A stretch of 30,861 nucleotides of DNA from a bacterium (GCA_016930435.1 JAFGGQ010000085.1:1-30861), one strand, 5' to 3'. Counted from the stretch's first letter, positions 1 through 8,004 are shown. Numbers and translations are program-made. Notes: generated from the sequence alone by a model not told the origin.

Positions 1-746
1 AATCCCAGGTGGACTCCGTAGGAAGTGCCCTTCATTCTGCTTTCACCAAAGACCAGACCGGTATCAGCTTCCATCCTGACCGAATCCATAACAGGCATCT
101 TCACTTCCAGAATCGAATATGTAAATAGGGGACTGAAGCCCAAAGCCATCCGGGGCGTGATCTGGTAACTGATAGCGGGGCTGATGGTATAAGCCCCAAT
201 GAACCCCACGAAATCTTGTTCGGGAAGCAGCTCATTGACGGTAATTTCAATATTGCTGTCCGGTAAAAAGGGGAGAATATCCCGTAGGTTTATTTCTGTG
301 ATATAATCAAGGTCATGGTCCTTCATAACATCCCAGCGGCTTCCCACTCCTAAAGGAGCGTAAACTCCCAAGCCGGCTTTTAAGCTTGGAAATTCAGGAA
401 ATGAAAGTACTCCGAATAGATGGCCCAGTATAAAGCTTCGGTTCAATAGAGGTTGTTCCCCTTCCCTGAGTACATGGGCATTCTGAAGCATGATTTCGCT
501 GGGTGAATATGTGAAATTGTTATAGAGTAATTGGCCCTTCAAGAGAATTTGCGACCGATCAAGTTGAGCTATCCCGGCAGGATTCCAGTAAATAGCAGTA
601 GCATCGTCAGCCACTCCCCGAAAAGCGCCCCCCATGCCGATCCCCTTAGCTCCGATGCCCGGAAGATGCATCCCTGCTCCAAATACAAAACCAAAATAAA
701 ACATTAACAGGATTAGTATGGTAAATATCAGCCGGTAATGTGCCAT
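1..746 (-). CDS. FadL/OMPP1 (Toluene_X)-family outer-membrane protein, 3' end truncated by the window
   Basis: The reading frame is open from an ATG at 744-746 to the left window edge (248 codons), so the C-terminal part is missing. The N-terminus is a signal peptide (MAHYRLIFTILILLMLF followed by a hydrophobic run). The mature protein begins GMHLPGIGAKGIGMGGAF, followed by ADDATAIYWNPAGIA. This is the classic start of FadL/TodX-type beta-barrels, with Gly-rich segments and an A-x-a-x-x-N-P-A-G motif. Alternating strands follow, including a segment reading YITEINLRDILPFLPDSNI. The family forms outer-membrane channels for hydrophobic substrates; in FCB lineages related proteins are often annotated as PorV-like or 'UPF0164/OMPP1'. 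The gene diverges from the DUF2207 gene across about 190 bp of AT-rich DNA. The family call is by eye from the N-terminal motif; the substrate is unknown. Confidence 0.8.
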   Translation of the reverse strand, partial: MAHYRLIFTILILLMFYFGFVFGAGMHLPGIGAKGIGMGGAFRGVADDATAIYWNPAGIAQLDRSQILLKGQLLYNNFTYSPSEIMLQNAHVLREGEQPLLNRSFILGHLFGVLSFPEFPSLKAGLGVYAPLGVGSRWDVMKDHDLDYITEINLRDILPFLPDSNIEITVNELLPEQDFVGFIGAYTISPAISYQITPRMALGFSPLFTYSILEVKMPVMDSVRMEADTGLVFGESRMKGTSYGVHLG

Positions 747-920
747 CAAAACTACTCGCTTTTTTATTTTTTAAATTCAAATATACAGGGTAAATTAAGT
801 ATAGCAAATCTTTTTAACCAAAATAATTCATCTCATCTTAAATTTCGCTTGTTATATTTCGATTATTATAATAATCTTATTTTTATTCTATAGAAATACA
901 AAATGGATTTGATTAAAAAA

Positions 921-926
921 AGGAAG
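921..926 (+). promoter_or_regulatory. Ribosome binding site deciding the DUF2207 start
   Basis: AGGAAG lies 6 nt before the ATG at 933. The in-frame ATG at 903 has only AT-rich sequence before it, with no purine-rich Shine-Dalgarno. The start at 933 also places a clean signal peptide at the N-terminus, so it is preferred. Confidence 0.5.
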
Positions 927-932
927 TCCAAT

Positions 933-2762
933 ATGCATAGGAGATTATTAGTACTTTTTCCATTGGTCTTTTTCCTCGTAATAATAATGACCCTGAATAA
1001 TGTTTATGCCGATAAGTCGTATCAGATCACCGATTTGCTCATCGAGGCTCAAGTTAATTTGGATGGCAGTATGAGGGTTACCGAATACCGAACCTATAAA
1101 TTTACAGGGAGTTTTAGCTATGCTTACCGGGAGATGCCAAGGGACCAGGGAGTCAGGTTTCATGACTTTATTATCGGTGAGGGCCAACACGACTATACCG
1201 TAAGCGCTTCGGGTCAACCGGGTACCTATGAGATTAACGAGGATCCTGCAAATTCGGTTGTTAAGTGGCATTTTCGAGCCTCAAATGAATCGCGGACCTT
1301 TCGATTCAACTATACGGTTAGCAATTTGATCCAGCGTTATGAGGATGCTGCTGTACTGTATTTTAAATTTGTTGGTGATGAATGGAGCCATTCCCACCGA
1401 AACGTGAGCCTGATTGTCAGTCCTCCGGTAGCGCTTTCCCGTGATGAGGTAAGGGTATGGGCTCACGGGCCACTCTGGGGAGATGCCGTATTGGATGATA
1501 AAGGCGTTATCCGGGCCTCCTGTTCCTATATACCTCCTCATACATTTTTTGAGTTAAGAGCGCTTTATCCTGATGATTTATTCGGTTCATTGACTTCCAA
1601 ATCCCGTTTGGTTCGCGATGATATCTATGAGGAGGAGAGGATGTGGTCTGAGGATGCTAATCGGCGCCGGGAAAAAGCTATACAAAGAGAGAGTGCTAGG
1701 GAGAAACGGTGGTCAAAGGCCTGGTGGATACTGGGTTTAATCGGCCTTTTGGGATTGGGGTACTGGTGGCATTTGTTTCAGCAATATGGGCACAGGCCCT
1801 CCTTGCCTCCTCCACCGGAAATCAGCCCGAGTATCCCAAGTTCACAATCACCTGCACTTGTAAGCTATCTGCTGTATAGAACGGTCGGGGGAGGCGGTTT
1901 TGTAGGAGTACTCCTGGACCTGGCCCAAAGGGGATTCATCACTATGAAGGAAGTCGAAGAAGAAAAACGGACCAGGAGGGGAAAAATTAAACACAAGACC
2001 CAGTATTACTGGATTCTGAACAGGGAATTTTTTAAACAGAATTTTAAAAAACTGAAAGAGTTCGAGGCCAGTCTGTTAAACTTTCTTTTCATGGAGATGG
2101 ACGGGGAAAGAGAAGAATTGAGTATCAAGGAGATCGAAAAGAATTCCCGGAAGCTTAGACGTTTCTTCTTGAAATGGCAGAAACAGGTAAAAGCGGTATT
2201 CAATGCGCAGGAATGGTATGATAAAGAAAGCCATAAAGGGATGGTATATTCGATCATAGTATCGATAATACTGATTTTGGGGATTATTCCGGCTGTAATT
2301 TTATTCGGTCACTGGGCAATCATTCTGGGCTTCTTCGGGATATTGGTACTGGTATTATCCTTTTTTATCTATCACCGTACATCCAAGGGCGAGATGGAAG
2401 CCGTGCAATGGAAGGCTCTGAGAAGGTATTTGAAGAAGTATCACTACAGGGAAGCAGATAGCGGTTCTCTATTGGAAAGGGTGAACCAGTATTTTGTTTA
2501 TGGTTTAGTGCTGGGTTTGCAGCCCAAATTATTCAAGGATCTGGCTGGGTATATTCCCCCCGGAAGGTATAATCATTATATACCCTGGTACGTTTATAGT
2601 GGAAGTTCAAACTCGCATTTCACACCGGAGACTTTTGGAACGGCATTTTCACACATGATTTCGGTTATGTCCACATCTATGAGTTCTTCCTCTGGCAGCG
2701 GAGGGGGAGCATCTGGTGGGGGAGGTGGCGGCGCGAGCGCTGGCGGGGGAGGAGCGGGATAG
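933..2762 (+). CDS. DUF2207 domain-containing membrane protein with Gly-rich C-terminal tail
   Basis: A 609-residue protein if it starts at 933 (619 from the ATG at 903). A signal peptide (MHRRLLVLFPLVFFLVIIM) is followed by a DUF2207-type extracytoplasmic domain. It opens with an amphipathic strand plus 'L-D-G-S-M-R-V-T-E-Y', then reads AYREMPRDQGVRFHDF. A charged linker (about 230-260) leads to a transmembrane segment (about 264-282), a Pro-rich stretch, a cytoplasmic helical domain (about 310-435) and a two-helix membrane hairpin (about 437-480). The last 25 residues are almost only Gly, Ser and Ala, a tail seen in DUF2207 and TPM-domain proteins. The function of DUF2207 proteins is not established. 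The gene is monocistronic: divergent from the porin gene on its left, convergent with the MATE gene on its right with a 30-bp gap. The family assignment is confident; the role is unknown. Confidence 0.85.
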   Translation: MHRRLLVLFPLVFFLVIIMTLNNVYADKSYQITDLLIEAQVNLDGSMRVTEYRTYKFTGSFSYAYREMPRDQGVRFHDFIIGEGQHDYTVSASGQPGTYEINEDPANSVVKWHFRASNESRTFRFNYTVSNLIQRYEDAAVLYFKFVGDEWSHSHRNVSLIVSPPVALSRDEVRVWAHGPLWGDAVLDDKGVIRASCSYIPPHTFFELRALYPDDLFGSLTSKSRLVRDDIYEEERMWSEDANRRREKAIQRESAREKRWSKAWWILGLIGLLGLGYWWHLFQQYGHRPSLPPPPEISPSIPSSQSPALVSYLLYRTVGGGGFVGVLLDLAQRGFITMKEVEEEKRTRRGKIKHKTQYYWILNREFFKQNFKKLKEFEASLLNFLFMEMDGEREELSIKEIEKNSRKLRRFFLKWQKQVKAVFNAQEWYDKESHKGMVYSIIVSIILILGIIPAVILFGHWAIILGFFGILVLVLSFFIYHRTSKGEMEAVQWKALRRYLKKYHYREADSGSLLERVNQYFVYGLVLGLQPKLFKDLAGYIPPGRYNHYIPWYVYSGSSNSHFTPETFGTAFSHMISVMSTSMSSSSGSGGGASGGGGGGASAGGGGAG

Positions 2763-2792
2763 GCATGATAGTGCCCTCCTGAAGTTTAAGGC

Positions 2793-4142
2793 TTATACTT
2801 CCTTTACAAGGCCTTTCCGTAAGCGGTGAATGTAAACCATTATCTTGAGAGATTCATCCAGGCCGATTATAGCCCATAAACCCATCAGACCGAATCCCAG
2901 TATAAGTGTACTTATACTGGCAAGCAGTATCTCGAATACGAACAGGTTTATAAAGGTGGTCCTGACAATAAGCCCCAGATCGCCCCTGATCCTAAGGTCG
3001 CTTGCAATCAATATATCATAAGCTCTGGGAATCTGAATTAGGGCAAGGAATCTTATCATTGGCACTCCCCATTCGATTAGGAATGGTTCGGGAGTGAAAA
3101 TTCGAATTATTTTGGGGGCAAAGACCAAAAGAAGAGCACTGAATATGAGGGTAAAGAAGCTGATAACCGACCGGGTCATCAATTTGATATGTTTCAGGGC
3201 GATCAGGTTGTTTGAACCTATCGCGTGCCCCACCATACTCATATTCCCGAAAGCAAATCCCTGGTAGATCATTGCTACCAACTGAATCAGCCTGATCATT
3301 ATCTGGTGAATAGCCAGTGCTGCAGCGGATATCCGTGCAGCGAAGCTGGCCAGGATCAATTGCCCCAGTGTCCAGATGATTATTTCCAGGGTATTGGGAG
3401 CCCCTACTTTATAAAGTCTTTTTATAGTCTTAAACTCAATTTTGACCAGGTCCTTTTTATGTAAGTTCAACCGGGTTCGTTTAGAGATCAGGGCGATCAT
3501 GCTCAGGGTAAAGCCGCAGGTATGCGCAAGCCCGGAAGCTAAAGCAGCGCCATTCGCTCCTAACTGAGGCAATCCCAACCGGCCGGATATGAACCCCAGC
3601 GCTAATACCGCGTTCAATCCATTGGTTATCAGGCTTAAGGTCATTGATATTACTGTATCGCCGGACCCGCGGATAATGCCGATAATGACCACGTTCATGA
3701 TTATAATGGGAGCAAAGAATGCGCCCAAACGGGCATAGGCTATAGCATGCCGGGCGATTTCTGGGGTTAATCCGAATATCCTGGTGAAAAGTAGCGGGGC
3801 CATTATATAAAGTGCAACGGCGAAGAAAAGGCTTAATAGAAATGTCGCTATTAGTGCCTGGCCTACTATATGATCTGCCTGTTGGCGATCACCGCTGCCT
3901 AATAACCGGGAACAGATTATGGTGGTGCCCATGATAAAAGTAAGGAAAATGGCGAAGGAACCTACGATCACCTGGCTGGATATGCCCACCCCCGCAAGCA
4001 GATTTGCAGAGTAATGACCCAGAAGAACTGCCTCGAAATTCCACATAAGGGTTAGCGAGGAGAGGTCAAGTACCAGCGGCAATAACGTCTTAAGGGTGTT
4101 TGGTTTTAAATACTCCGTTATTTCTTTATTGCCGCTCATCAA
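2793..4142 (-). CDS. MATE family (multidrug and toxin extrusion) efflux transporter
   Basis: A 449-residue integral membrane protein with about 12 hydrophobic segments in two similar halves, the size and layout of MATE/NorM-DinF transporters. Family-like segments include ANLLAGVGISSQ (about 46-57), GTTIICSRLLGSGD (about 72-85), IIRGSGDTVISM (about 155-166) and LGANGAALASGLA in the fourth to fifth helix region. The second half repeats the pattern (AALAIHQI, GFAFGNMSMVGHAIGS). These proteins export cationic drugs, metabolites or lipid-linked molecules using Na+ or H+ gradients; the substrate cannot be read here. The start is the first of two adjacent ATGs, with AAAGGG about 9 nt upstream. It lies 74 bp downstream of the inositol-phosphate synthase gene on the same strand and may be partly co-transcribed with it. 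A run of T residues in that gap could also end the upstream transcript. Confidence 0.9.
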   Translation of the reverse strand: MMSGNKEITEYLKPNTLKTLLPLVLDLSSLTLMWNFEAVLLGHYSANLLAGVGISSQVIVGSFAIFLTFIMGTTIICSRLLGSGDRQQADHIVGQALIATFLLSLFFAVALYIMAPLLFTRIFGLTPEIARHAIAYARLGAFFAPIIIMNVVIIGIIRGSGDTVISMTLSLITNGLNAVLALGFISGRLGLPQLGANGAALASGLAHTCGFTLSMIALISKRTRLNLHKKDLVKIEFKTIKRLYKVGAPNTLEIIIWTLGQLILASFAARISAAALAIHQIMIRLIQLVAMIYQGFAFGNMSMVGHAIGSNNLIALKHIKLMTRSVISFFTLIFSALLLVFAPKIIRIFTPEPFLIEWGVPMIRFLALIQIPRAYDILIASDLRIRGDLGLIVRTTFINLFVFEILLASISTLILGFGLMGLWAIIGLDESLKIMVYIHRLRKGLVKEV

Positions 4143-4216
4143 AATAATGCCCTTTATTGGAATAGTTCATCCCTGACCCAACTGAATAAAAAAAGAAAGA
4201 TGTTCGTATGTTTTTT

Positions 4217-5335
4217 TTAAGATTTCTTGGCGGTTTTCGGGTTTTCTTTTGGGAGAGCATTTTCCTGGATAAATTTCTCGGTAAGATTATAGGCCTCGAA
4301 ATCGTTGTATTGAATAGGCGGAGATTTCATGAAATATGCCGAAGGACCCTCAATTGTCCCCGAGATTCCCTTATCCAGGGCAAGTTTGGCGATGCGAACA
4401 GCATCGATGACCACGCCGGCAGAATTAGGGGAGTCCTCAACCGACAAACGAACCTCCACGTTCATTGGAACATCCCCAAAGTGCCGGCCTTCAATCCGTA
4501 GAAAGCAAACCTTGTTGTCCTTTAACCATGGCACGTAATCGGAAGGACCTACATGAATATCATTATCGGAAATGGATAAACCCCTCTTTTTGATTTGAGA
4601 TGTCACCGCATTGGTCTTGGAAATTTTCTTGGACTCTAACCTTGAACGTTCCAGCATGTTTAAGAAATCGGTATTGCCGCCCACGTTTAGCTGGTAGGTT
4701 CGGTCGATGGGCATGCCCCGGTCCATGAACAGGTTGGCCAGGGTGCGGTGAAGAATAGTTGCCCCTACCTGCGACTTGATATCATCCCCGATTAGCGGCA
4801 ACCCTTTTTTGCGGAACCGGTTTTGCCAGTATTGTTCCCTGGCGATAAAGACCGGAATGCAGTTCACCAGAGCGCAACCTGCATCCAGGATCTGTTCTAC
4901 ATACCACTTGGTAGCTTCCTCGCTTCCAACCGGAAGATAATTGATTACTACCTGGGTTTTGGTTTCCTTTAAGATGCCTACAATATCATCGGTTGGGCCC
5001 GGAGACTTTTCTATGATCTCAGATAAATATTTGCCCAGCCCATCATGCGTCATTCCGCGATGAACCTTGACACCCAACAAGGGAACATCGGCAAATCTGG
5101 TGGTACAATTGGGGGCAGTGTAAATAGCCTTTCCCAGATCCTGGCCTACCTTGTTACGATCAATATCAAATGCTGCGGAAAATTCGATATCGCTGATGTG
5201 ATATCCCCCCAGATTAACATGCATCAATCCAGGTATTTTATCGGTTTCCCTTGCTTTTTTATAATAATAGGTACCCTGTACCAGTGAAGAAGCGCAATTG
5301 CCTACGCCGATTATTCCAACCCTTATCTTGGACAT
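4217..5335 (-). CDS. ino1: Inositol-3-phosphate synthase (MIPS)
   Basis: A 372-residue protein of the short MIPS type found in archaea and actinobacteria. It converts glucose-6-phosphate to 1L-myo-inositol-3-phosphate with bound NAD. Visible features are the N-terminal Rossmann loop [15 protein letters not shown] (7-21), the segment [17 protein letters not shown], the conserved stretch [18 protein letters not shown] and then [13 protein letters not shown]. Further on come the substrate-region motifs KTNAVTS and GPSDYVPWL, and [19 protein letters not shown] near the C-terminus. The ATG start sits 9 bp after the stop of a CDP-alcohol phosphatidyltransferase gene, so the two are almost certainly one operon. 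MIPS supplies the inositol phosphate head group and the transferase attaches it to a lipid. Inositol made this way could also serve as a compatible solute, but the linked transferase favours inositol lipids. Confidence 0.95.
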   Translation of the reverse strand: MSKIRVGIIGVGNCASSLVQGTYYYKKARETDKIPGLMHVNLGGYHISDIEFSAAFDIDRNKVGQDLGKAIYTAPNCTTRFADVPLLGVKVHRGMTHDGLGKYLSEIIEKSPGPTDDIVGILKETKTQVVINYLPVGSEEATKWYVEQILDAGCALVNCIPVFIAREQYWQNRFRKKGLPLIGDDIKSQVGATILHRTLANLFMDRGMPIDRTYQLNVGGNTDFLNMLERSRLESKKISKTNAVTSQIKKRGLSISDNDIHVGPSDYVPWLKDNKVCFLRIEGRHFGDVPMNVEVRLSVEDSPNSAGVVIDAVRIAKLALDKGISGTIEGPSAYFMKSPPIQYNDFEAYNLTEKFIQENALPKENPKTAKKS

Positions 5336-5344
5336 TATAGCTCC

Positions 5345-6022
5345 TTATCTATATTTGTGAACAGAAATATCTTCTGCATTGTCCTTAATATAGAAAATCC
5401 TCTCGAGGGCAGTATAATTGCTGCCAATAGCCAGTATAAATATCGCCAGCTTCAGGAATATATTGGTTAAATACGTATATTCGATCCTGGTGGCTAAGGG
5501 ATTGAATACTCCGGAGATCAGGGCGCCAAGTCCCAGAATGAACACCCTCTCACCTCGCTGAAAAACACCGATACTGCAGCTCAATCCAAGACCTTCTGCA
5601 CGTGCCCGAACATAACTCACAATGTATGAACCCAAAATGATCAGCAATATCAGCAATTCACAAACATGAGTGCCAAAGGTATGTGAATTTCGGAAGTAAG
5701 CCCACAATCCGATATAAACAAAAAATTCACCATACCGGTCCAGTGTGGAATCAAGCAATGCTCCGAAGGATGTCGCTTTATCGCTTTTCCGGGCAACTAC
5801 CCCGTCAAGGTTGTCAAAAAAACCCGATACCCACAATAAAATACCACCCCACAATATATAACCCTTGTAAAAAGCAAGCCCGGTTATAATGGCAAATGCC
5901 AGGCCTATAACAGTGAAAAAATTTGGTGATATCCCAAGGGATATGAAAGGTCTCGCGATCTTATCTACAACGTTTAAGTAACCCTGAGCTAATTTCTCCC
6001 CGAATAAAAATTTGTGTTCCAA
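5345..6022 (-). CDS. CDP-alcohol phosphatidyltransferase, probable phosphatidylinositol phosphate synthase
   Basis: A 225-residue membrane protein with about six hydrophobic segments. The CDP-alcohol phosphotransferase motif D-x2-D-G-x2-A-R-x8-G-x3-D-x3-D is complete: D70, D73, G74, A77, R78, G87, D91, D95. The segment before it (SLGISPNFFTVIGL) resembles PIP synthases and archaetidylinositol phosphate synthases more than PgsA. Such enzymes transfer inositol-3-phosphate from CMP displacement on CDP-diacylglycerol, giving phosphatidylinositol phosphate. The adjacent downstream inositol-3-phosphate synthase gene (9 bp away) supports this substrate. The start is TTG: no ATG is available because an in-frame TAA lies five codons upstream, and GGAG sits 6 nt before the TTG. 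Substrate specificity is inferred from context, since the motif alone is common to the superfamily. Confidence 0.85.
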   Translation of the reverse strand: MEHKFLFGEKLAQGYLNVVDKIARPFISLGISPNFFTVIGLAFAIITGLAFYKGYILWGGILLWVSGFFDNLDGVVARKSDKATSFGALLDSTLDRYGEFFVYIGLWAYFRNSHTFGTHVCELLILLIILGSYIVSYVRARAEGLGLSCSIGVFQRGERVFILGLGALISGVFNPLATRIEYTYLTNIFLKLAIFILAIGSNYTALERIFYIKDNAEDISVHKYR

Positions 6023-6028
6023 TTTGGT

Positions 6029-6032
6029 CTCC
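6029..6032 (-). promoter_or_regulatory. Ribosome binding site supporting a TTG start
   Basis: On the minus strand GGAG lies 6 nt before the TTG at 6020-6022. Together with an in-frame stop just upstream and the absence of a nearby ATG, this fixes the phosphatidyltransferase start. Confidence 0.55.
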
Positions 6033-6073
6033 GGTTTTTAGTACAATTTATTAGTCCCCTAATATAGCATTAA

Positions 6074-6101
6074 AACATATATTTAAATCAGTATTAGTCA
6101 A
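6074..6101 (-). promoter_or_regulatory. Candidate sigma70-type promoter for the inositol-lipid operon
   Basis: Minus strand: TTGACT (plus 6096-6101), a 16-bp spacer and TATGTT (plus 6074-6079). It lies in the short gap after rsmD and about 50 nt before the TTG start of the phosphatidyltransferase. Found by eye; no transcription data. Confidence 0.4.
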
Positions 6102-6116
6102 GCAAATTATCGTATC

Positions 6117-6659
6117 TTAAAGTTGCTCGCTTTTCAGAAAATAGAGCCTGGTATTGCCGTATTTACGAATATCTTCCCAGGGTTCGGCAGGGATTTTCTC
6201 ACGGGCTGATGCCTGAAGTATGAAATAACCCCGAACAAGGTTTTTCTTGAGTTTCTCCAGATGCAGGAGTAGTTTTGGGATTTCACCCTGGTGATAAGGC
6301 GGATCGGCAAAAATGAGGTCGAACTGCTTATTTCTTTTTTCGAAAAGACCGAGGGCTTCCAGCGCTCCCATGGTTATTATATCGACTAAAGCTGTAGGCG
6401 CGCCAAGGTTTTGAATATTCTGGTTGATTTTCTGGCAGTTAATTCGGTTTATTTCCACAAAGGTTATGTGAGAGGCTCCACGGGATAAAGCTTCCAGGCC
6501 CACCGTTCCAAAACCCGCATAAAGATCTAAAAAGCTGACCCCCTCGATATCCCCAAGGATATTGAAAAGAGCTTCACGGACCATATCTGAAGTGGGACGG
6601 ACCAAAGATGCCTTGCTCAGAATCCTAACCCCACCGTATTTTCCTGAAATTATCCTCAT
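6117..6659 (-). CDS. rsmD: 16S rRNA (guanine966-N2)-methyltransferase RsmD
   Basis: A 180-residue protein, the usual RsmD length. It begins MRIISGKYGG and has the family segment RPTSDMVREALFNIL (21-35). The SAM-binding motif I is FLDLYAGFGTVGLEALSRG (43-61), and the catalytic DPPY motif is at 119-122, preceded by FDLIFA. The enzyme methylates N2 of G966 in 16S rRNA of the assembled 30S subunit, in the cytoplasm. The ATG at 6657-6659 is preceded by AAAAGG with an 8-nt spacer and a good promoter candidate further upstream. It lies upstream of the inositol-lipid pair on the same strand with a 94-bp gap that contains its own promoter candidate, so it is probably a separate unit. In many genomes rsmD is followed by coaD, which is not seen here. 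Confidence 0.95.
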   Translation of the reverse strand: MRIISGKYGGVRILSKASLVRPTSDMVREALFNILGDIEGVSFLDLYAGFGTVGLEALSRGASHITFVEINRINCQKINQNIQNLGAPTALVDIITMGALEALGLFEKRNKQFDLIFADPPYHQGEIPKLLLHLEKLKKNLVRGYFILQASAREKIPAEPWEDIRKYGNTRLYFLKSEQL

Positions 6660-6692
6660 TTAAGATTACCTTTTGTCCATTACTTGTGCAAT

Positions 6693-6720
6693 ATAATAAT
6701 TGTTAATGTGAAATATGCAA
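6693..6720 (-). promoter_or_regulatory. Candidate sigma70-type promoter for rsmD
   Basis: Minus strand: TTGCAT (plus 6715-6720), a 16-bp spacer and TATTAT (plus 6693-6698), about 33 nt before the rsmD ATG. The pattern is almost the same as the candidate in front of the cysteine desulfurase gene. Visual match only. Confidence 0.4.
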
Positions 6721-6879
6721 ATTTAAATTTAACTTATTGACTTCAAATCATAAATGTCCTGCTCTTCACTGATACGGTTTACAGAAAGTGGGATTGCTAA
6801 TAGTAATCAACGAACTCAAGATCACCGGTCTGGGCTTGGCGGATGTAAAAAAGCAAGATTTAATTAGCTTTTTCAATGG

Positions 6880-7560
6880 TCAGGGCTTCACCCCCACCGG
6901 CATAATATAAAGGGGGACTTCCTCCTCGATCCGGAGCCCCAAAAATTCTCTAACCTCCTGGTCCTGGAATGCTCCTATCATACAGGTTCCCAGACCCATA
7001 GCTTCAGCCTGAAGGTGAACATTCTGGCCGATATGCCCTGCTTCCATGTGCACATAGCGTACACCCCGCTCCCCATAGTGCCGGGTAGTCCGATTATACA
7101 ACGCAGTTAAGATGATACTGATTGGAGCTTCTTGAAGCATGCCCTGCTTCAGGGTAGCTTTCTCTAAATCAGAACGAAGTTCCCCGCCCCTCAGCATGAC
7201 CAATTGATGTTGCCGGGGCAGATAATGATATAATCCTCCTGCTATCCCCTCTACATCCCCAATTAAAATATAGACTTCCATAGGGTAGGTGGCTCCGGCG
7301 GAAGGCGCCGTTCTTTTCATACCATCCTCCCCGGTTATGCCCTGCGCTGCCCATAACAATTTACTGATTTGCTGAATGGTCAAAGCATCCTCACTGAACT
7401 CCCGCAATGACCTCCTCATATTAATAGCCTCCTCAACAGAAGCAGCACCCTCTAAAATCGGCGCGGGTAAGCTAATTACAATATTCTCCTCTCCAGCAAC
7501 GCTTAATGTTAGTAAAACTAAAAATAAAAATATTGTTAAGGGACTTAAAAAAAGATTCAT
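6880..7560 (-). CDS. SagB/ThcOx-type nitroreductase family protein, exported
   Basis: A 226-residue protein starting at the ATG at 7558-7560. A longer frame to 7701 exists, but GGAGGT sits 5 nt before the 7560 start, and that start gives a clear signal peptide (MNLFLSPLTIFLFLVLLTLSVAG). The mature part is a flavin nitroreductase fold: RRSLREFSEDALT (49-61), the SagB-type segment APSAGATYPMEVYI (85-98), HYGERGVRYVHMEAGHIGQN (161-180, the FMN and dimer region) and GLGTCMIGAF (189-198). Family members are FMN oxidoreductases. SagB and ThcOx oxidise azolines in peptide natural products, but many relatives of this size have no assigned substrate. No YcaO cyclodehydratase or precursor peptide gene is near, so a role in peptide modification is not supported. 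The signal peptide suggests a periplasmic or membrane-attached oxidoreductase. Confidence 0.85.
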   Translation of the reverse strand: MNLFLSPLTIFLFLVLLTLSVAGEENIVISLPAPILEGAASVEEAINMRRSLREFSEDALTIQQISKLLWAAQGITGEDGMKRTAPSAGATYPMEVYILIGDVEGIAGGLYHYLPRQHQLVMLRGGELRSDLEKATLKQGMLQEAPISIILTALYNRTTRHYGERGVRYVHMEAGHIGQNVHLQAEAMGLGTCMIGAFQDQEVREFLGLRIEEEVPLYIMPVGVKP

Positions 7561-7565
7561 TATAC

Positions 7566-7571
7566 ACCTCC
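7566..7571 (-). promoter_or_regulatory. Ribosome binding site fixing the nitroreductase start
   Basis: GGAGGT on the minus strand, 5 nt before the ATG at 7558-7560. The longer in-frame starts at 7629 and 7701 have no comparable site. Confidence 0.65.
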
Positions 7572-7853
7572 ATTTTCTAAGTAAAAAAAATTTCAGAGCC
7601 GGTAACGCTATTATTTTCAAAAATTTCATCCTGTAATTTTCCGGACGATCCCATGAACATCCTGCCTTTTTTGTCCTCGGTTTCACCCGATGCCTGTGCA
7701 ACCGGTATTAATCTTCTGTGAGATTGCCTTCATCTATCTGGCATGTGTTATAGTCCCCGCCAGCCGTTAATCAGTCCGGGTTCTGAGCCGGTGATTCAGC
7801 TTGCCGGGTTGCATTTGCATTATTTCTTCTGTTTCAATATATTCAAGAATAGT

Positions 7854-7996
7854 GCGAATTAAAGGAAAAATATCACTGGTTTAAAAATTAATATATAAAC
7901 GCGAATTAGCTGTTGCGATTTTATATGATTTTACTATTATTTAATATATAGATATTTAATTCTCGAAAGATTATTCATTTAGGGCGAATTAAAGGA
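7854..7996 (+). repeat. Pair of 13-nt direct repeats upstream of the cysteine desulfurase
   Basis: GCGAATTAAAGGA occurs at 7854-7866 and again at 7984-7996 (130 bp apart). The first eight bases occur a third time at 7901-7908. The second copy merges with the ribosome binding site AAAGGAGGT of the gene at 8005. The repeats could be operator sites or a small duplication. Confidence 0.4.
7913..7940 (+). promoter_or_regulatory. Candidate sigma70-type promoter for the cysteine desulfurase gene
   Basis: TTGCGA (7913-7918), a 16-bp spacer and TATTAT (7935-7940), in AT-rich DNA. The expected leader is about 58 nt and ends in a strong Shine-Dalgarno (AAAGGAGGT, 7991-7999). Confidence 0.4.
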
Positions 7997-8004
7997 GGTC
8001 GGGG

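Larger units (their letters stand above)
7561..8004. other. 444-bp divergent intergenic region between nitroreductase and cysteine desulfurase genes
   Basis: No convincing gene is present. The left 250 bp have mixed composition and contain short inverted repeats (for example CGG-GTGAAA-CCG on the minus strand near 7680) that I could not match to a known riboswitch. The right 180 bp are very AT-rich. They hold a promoter candidate at 7913-7940, two exact copies of a 13-nt sequence (7854-7866 and 7984-7996), and a third partial copy at 7901-7908. Confidence 0.5.

Noticed and set aside
4180-4220. A-tract/T-tract pairing after the inositol-phosphate synthase gene
   Set aside because: AT-only stem with a large loop; might slow transcription but is not a convincing terminator.
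6788-6910. Small plus-strand frame of 40 codons (GTG start) running into the antisense of the nitroreductase 3' end
   Set aside because: No ribosome binding site, no recognisable product, and its last third is just the complement of the nitroreductase gene.
7561-7701. N-terminal extension of the nitroreductase frame to 7701
   Set aside because: The extra 47 residues are basic, have no ribosome site, and would bury the signal peptide.
7641-7705. Possible structured leader (riboswitch) on the minus strand upstream of the nitroreductase gene
   Set aside because: A small CGG/CCG hairpin and an outer CCGG pair are present, but conserved cores of cobalamin, TPP, SAM or c-di-GMP riboswitches could not be matched.
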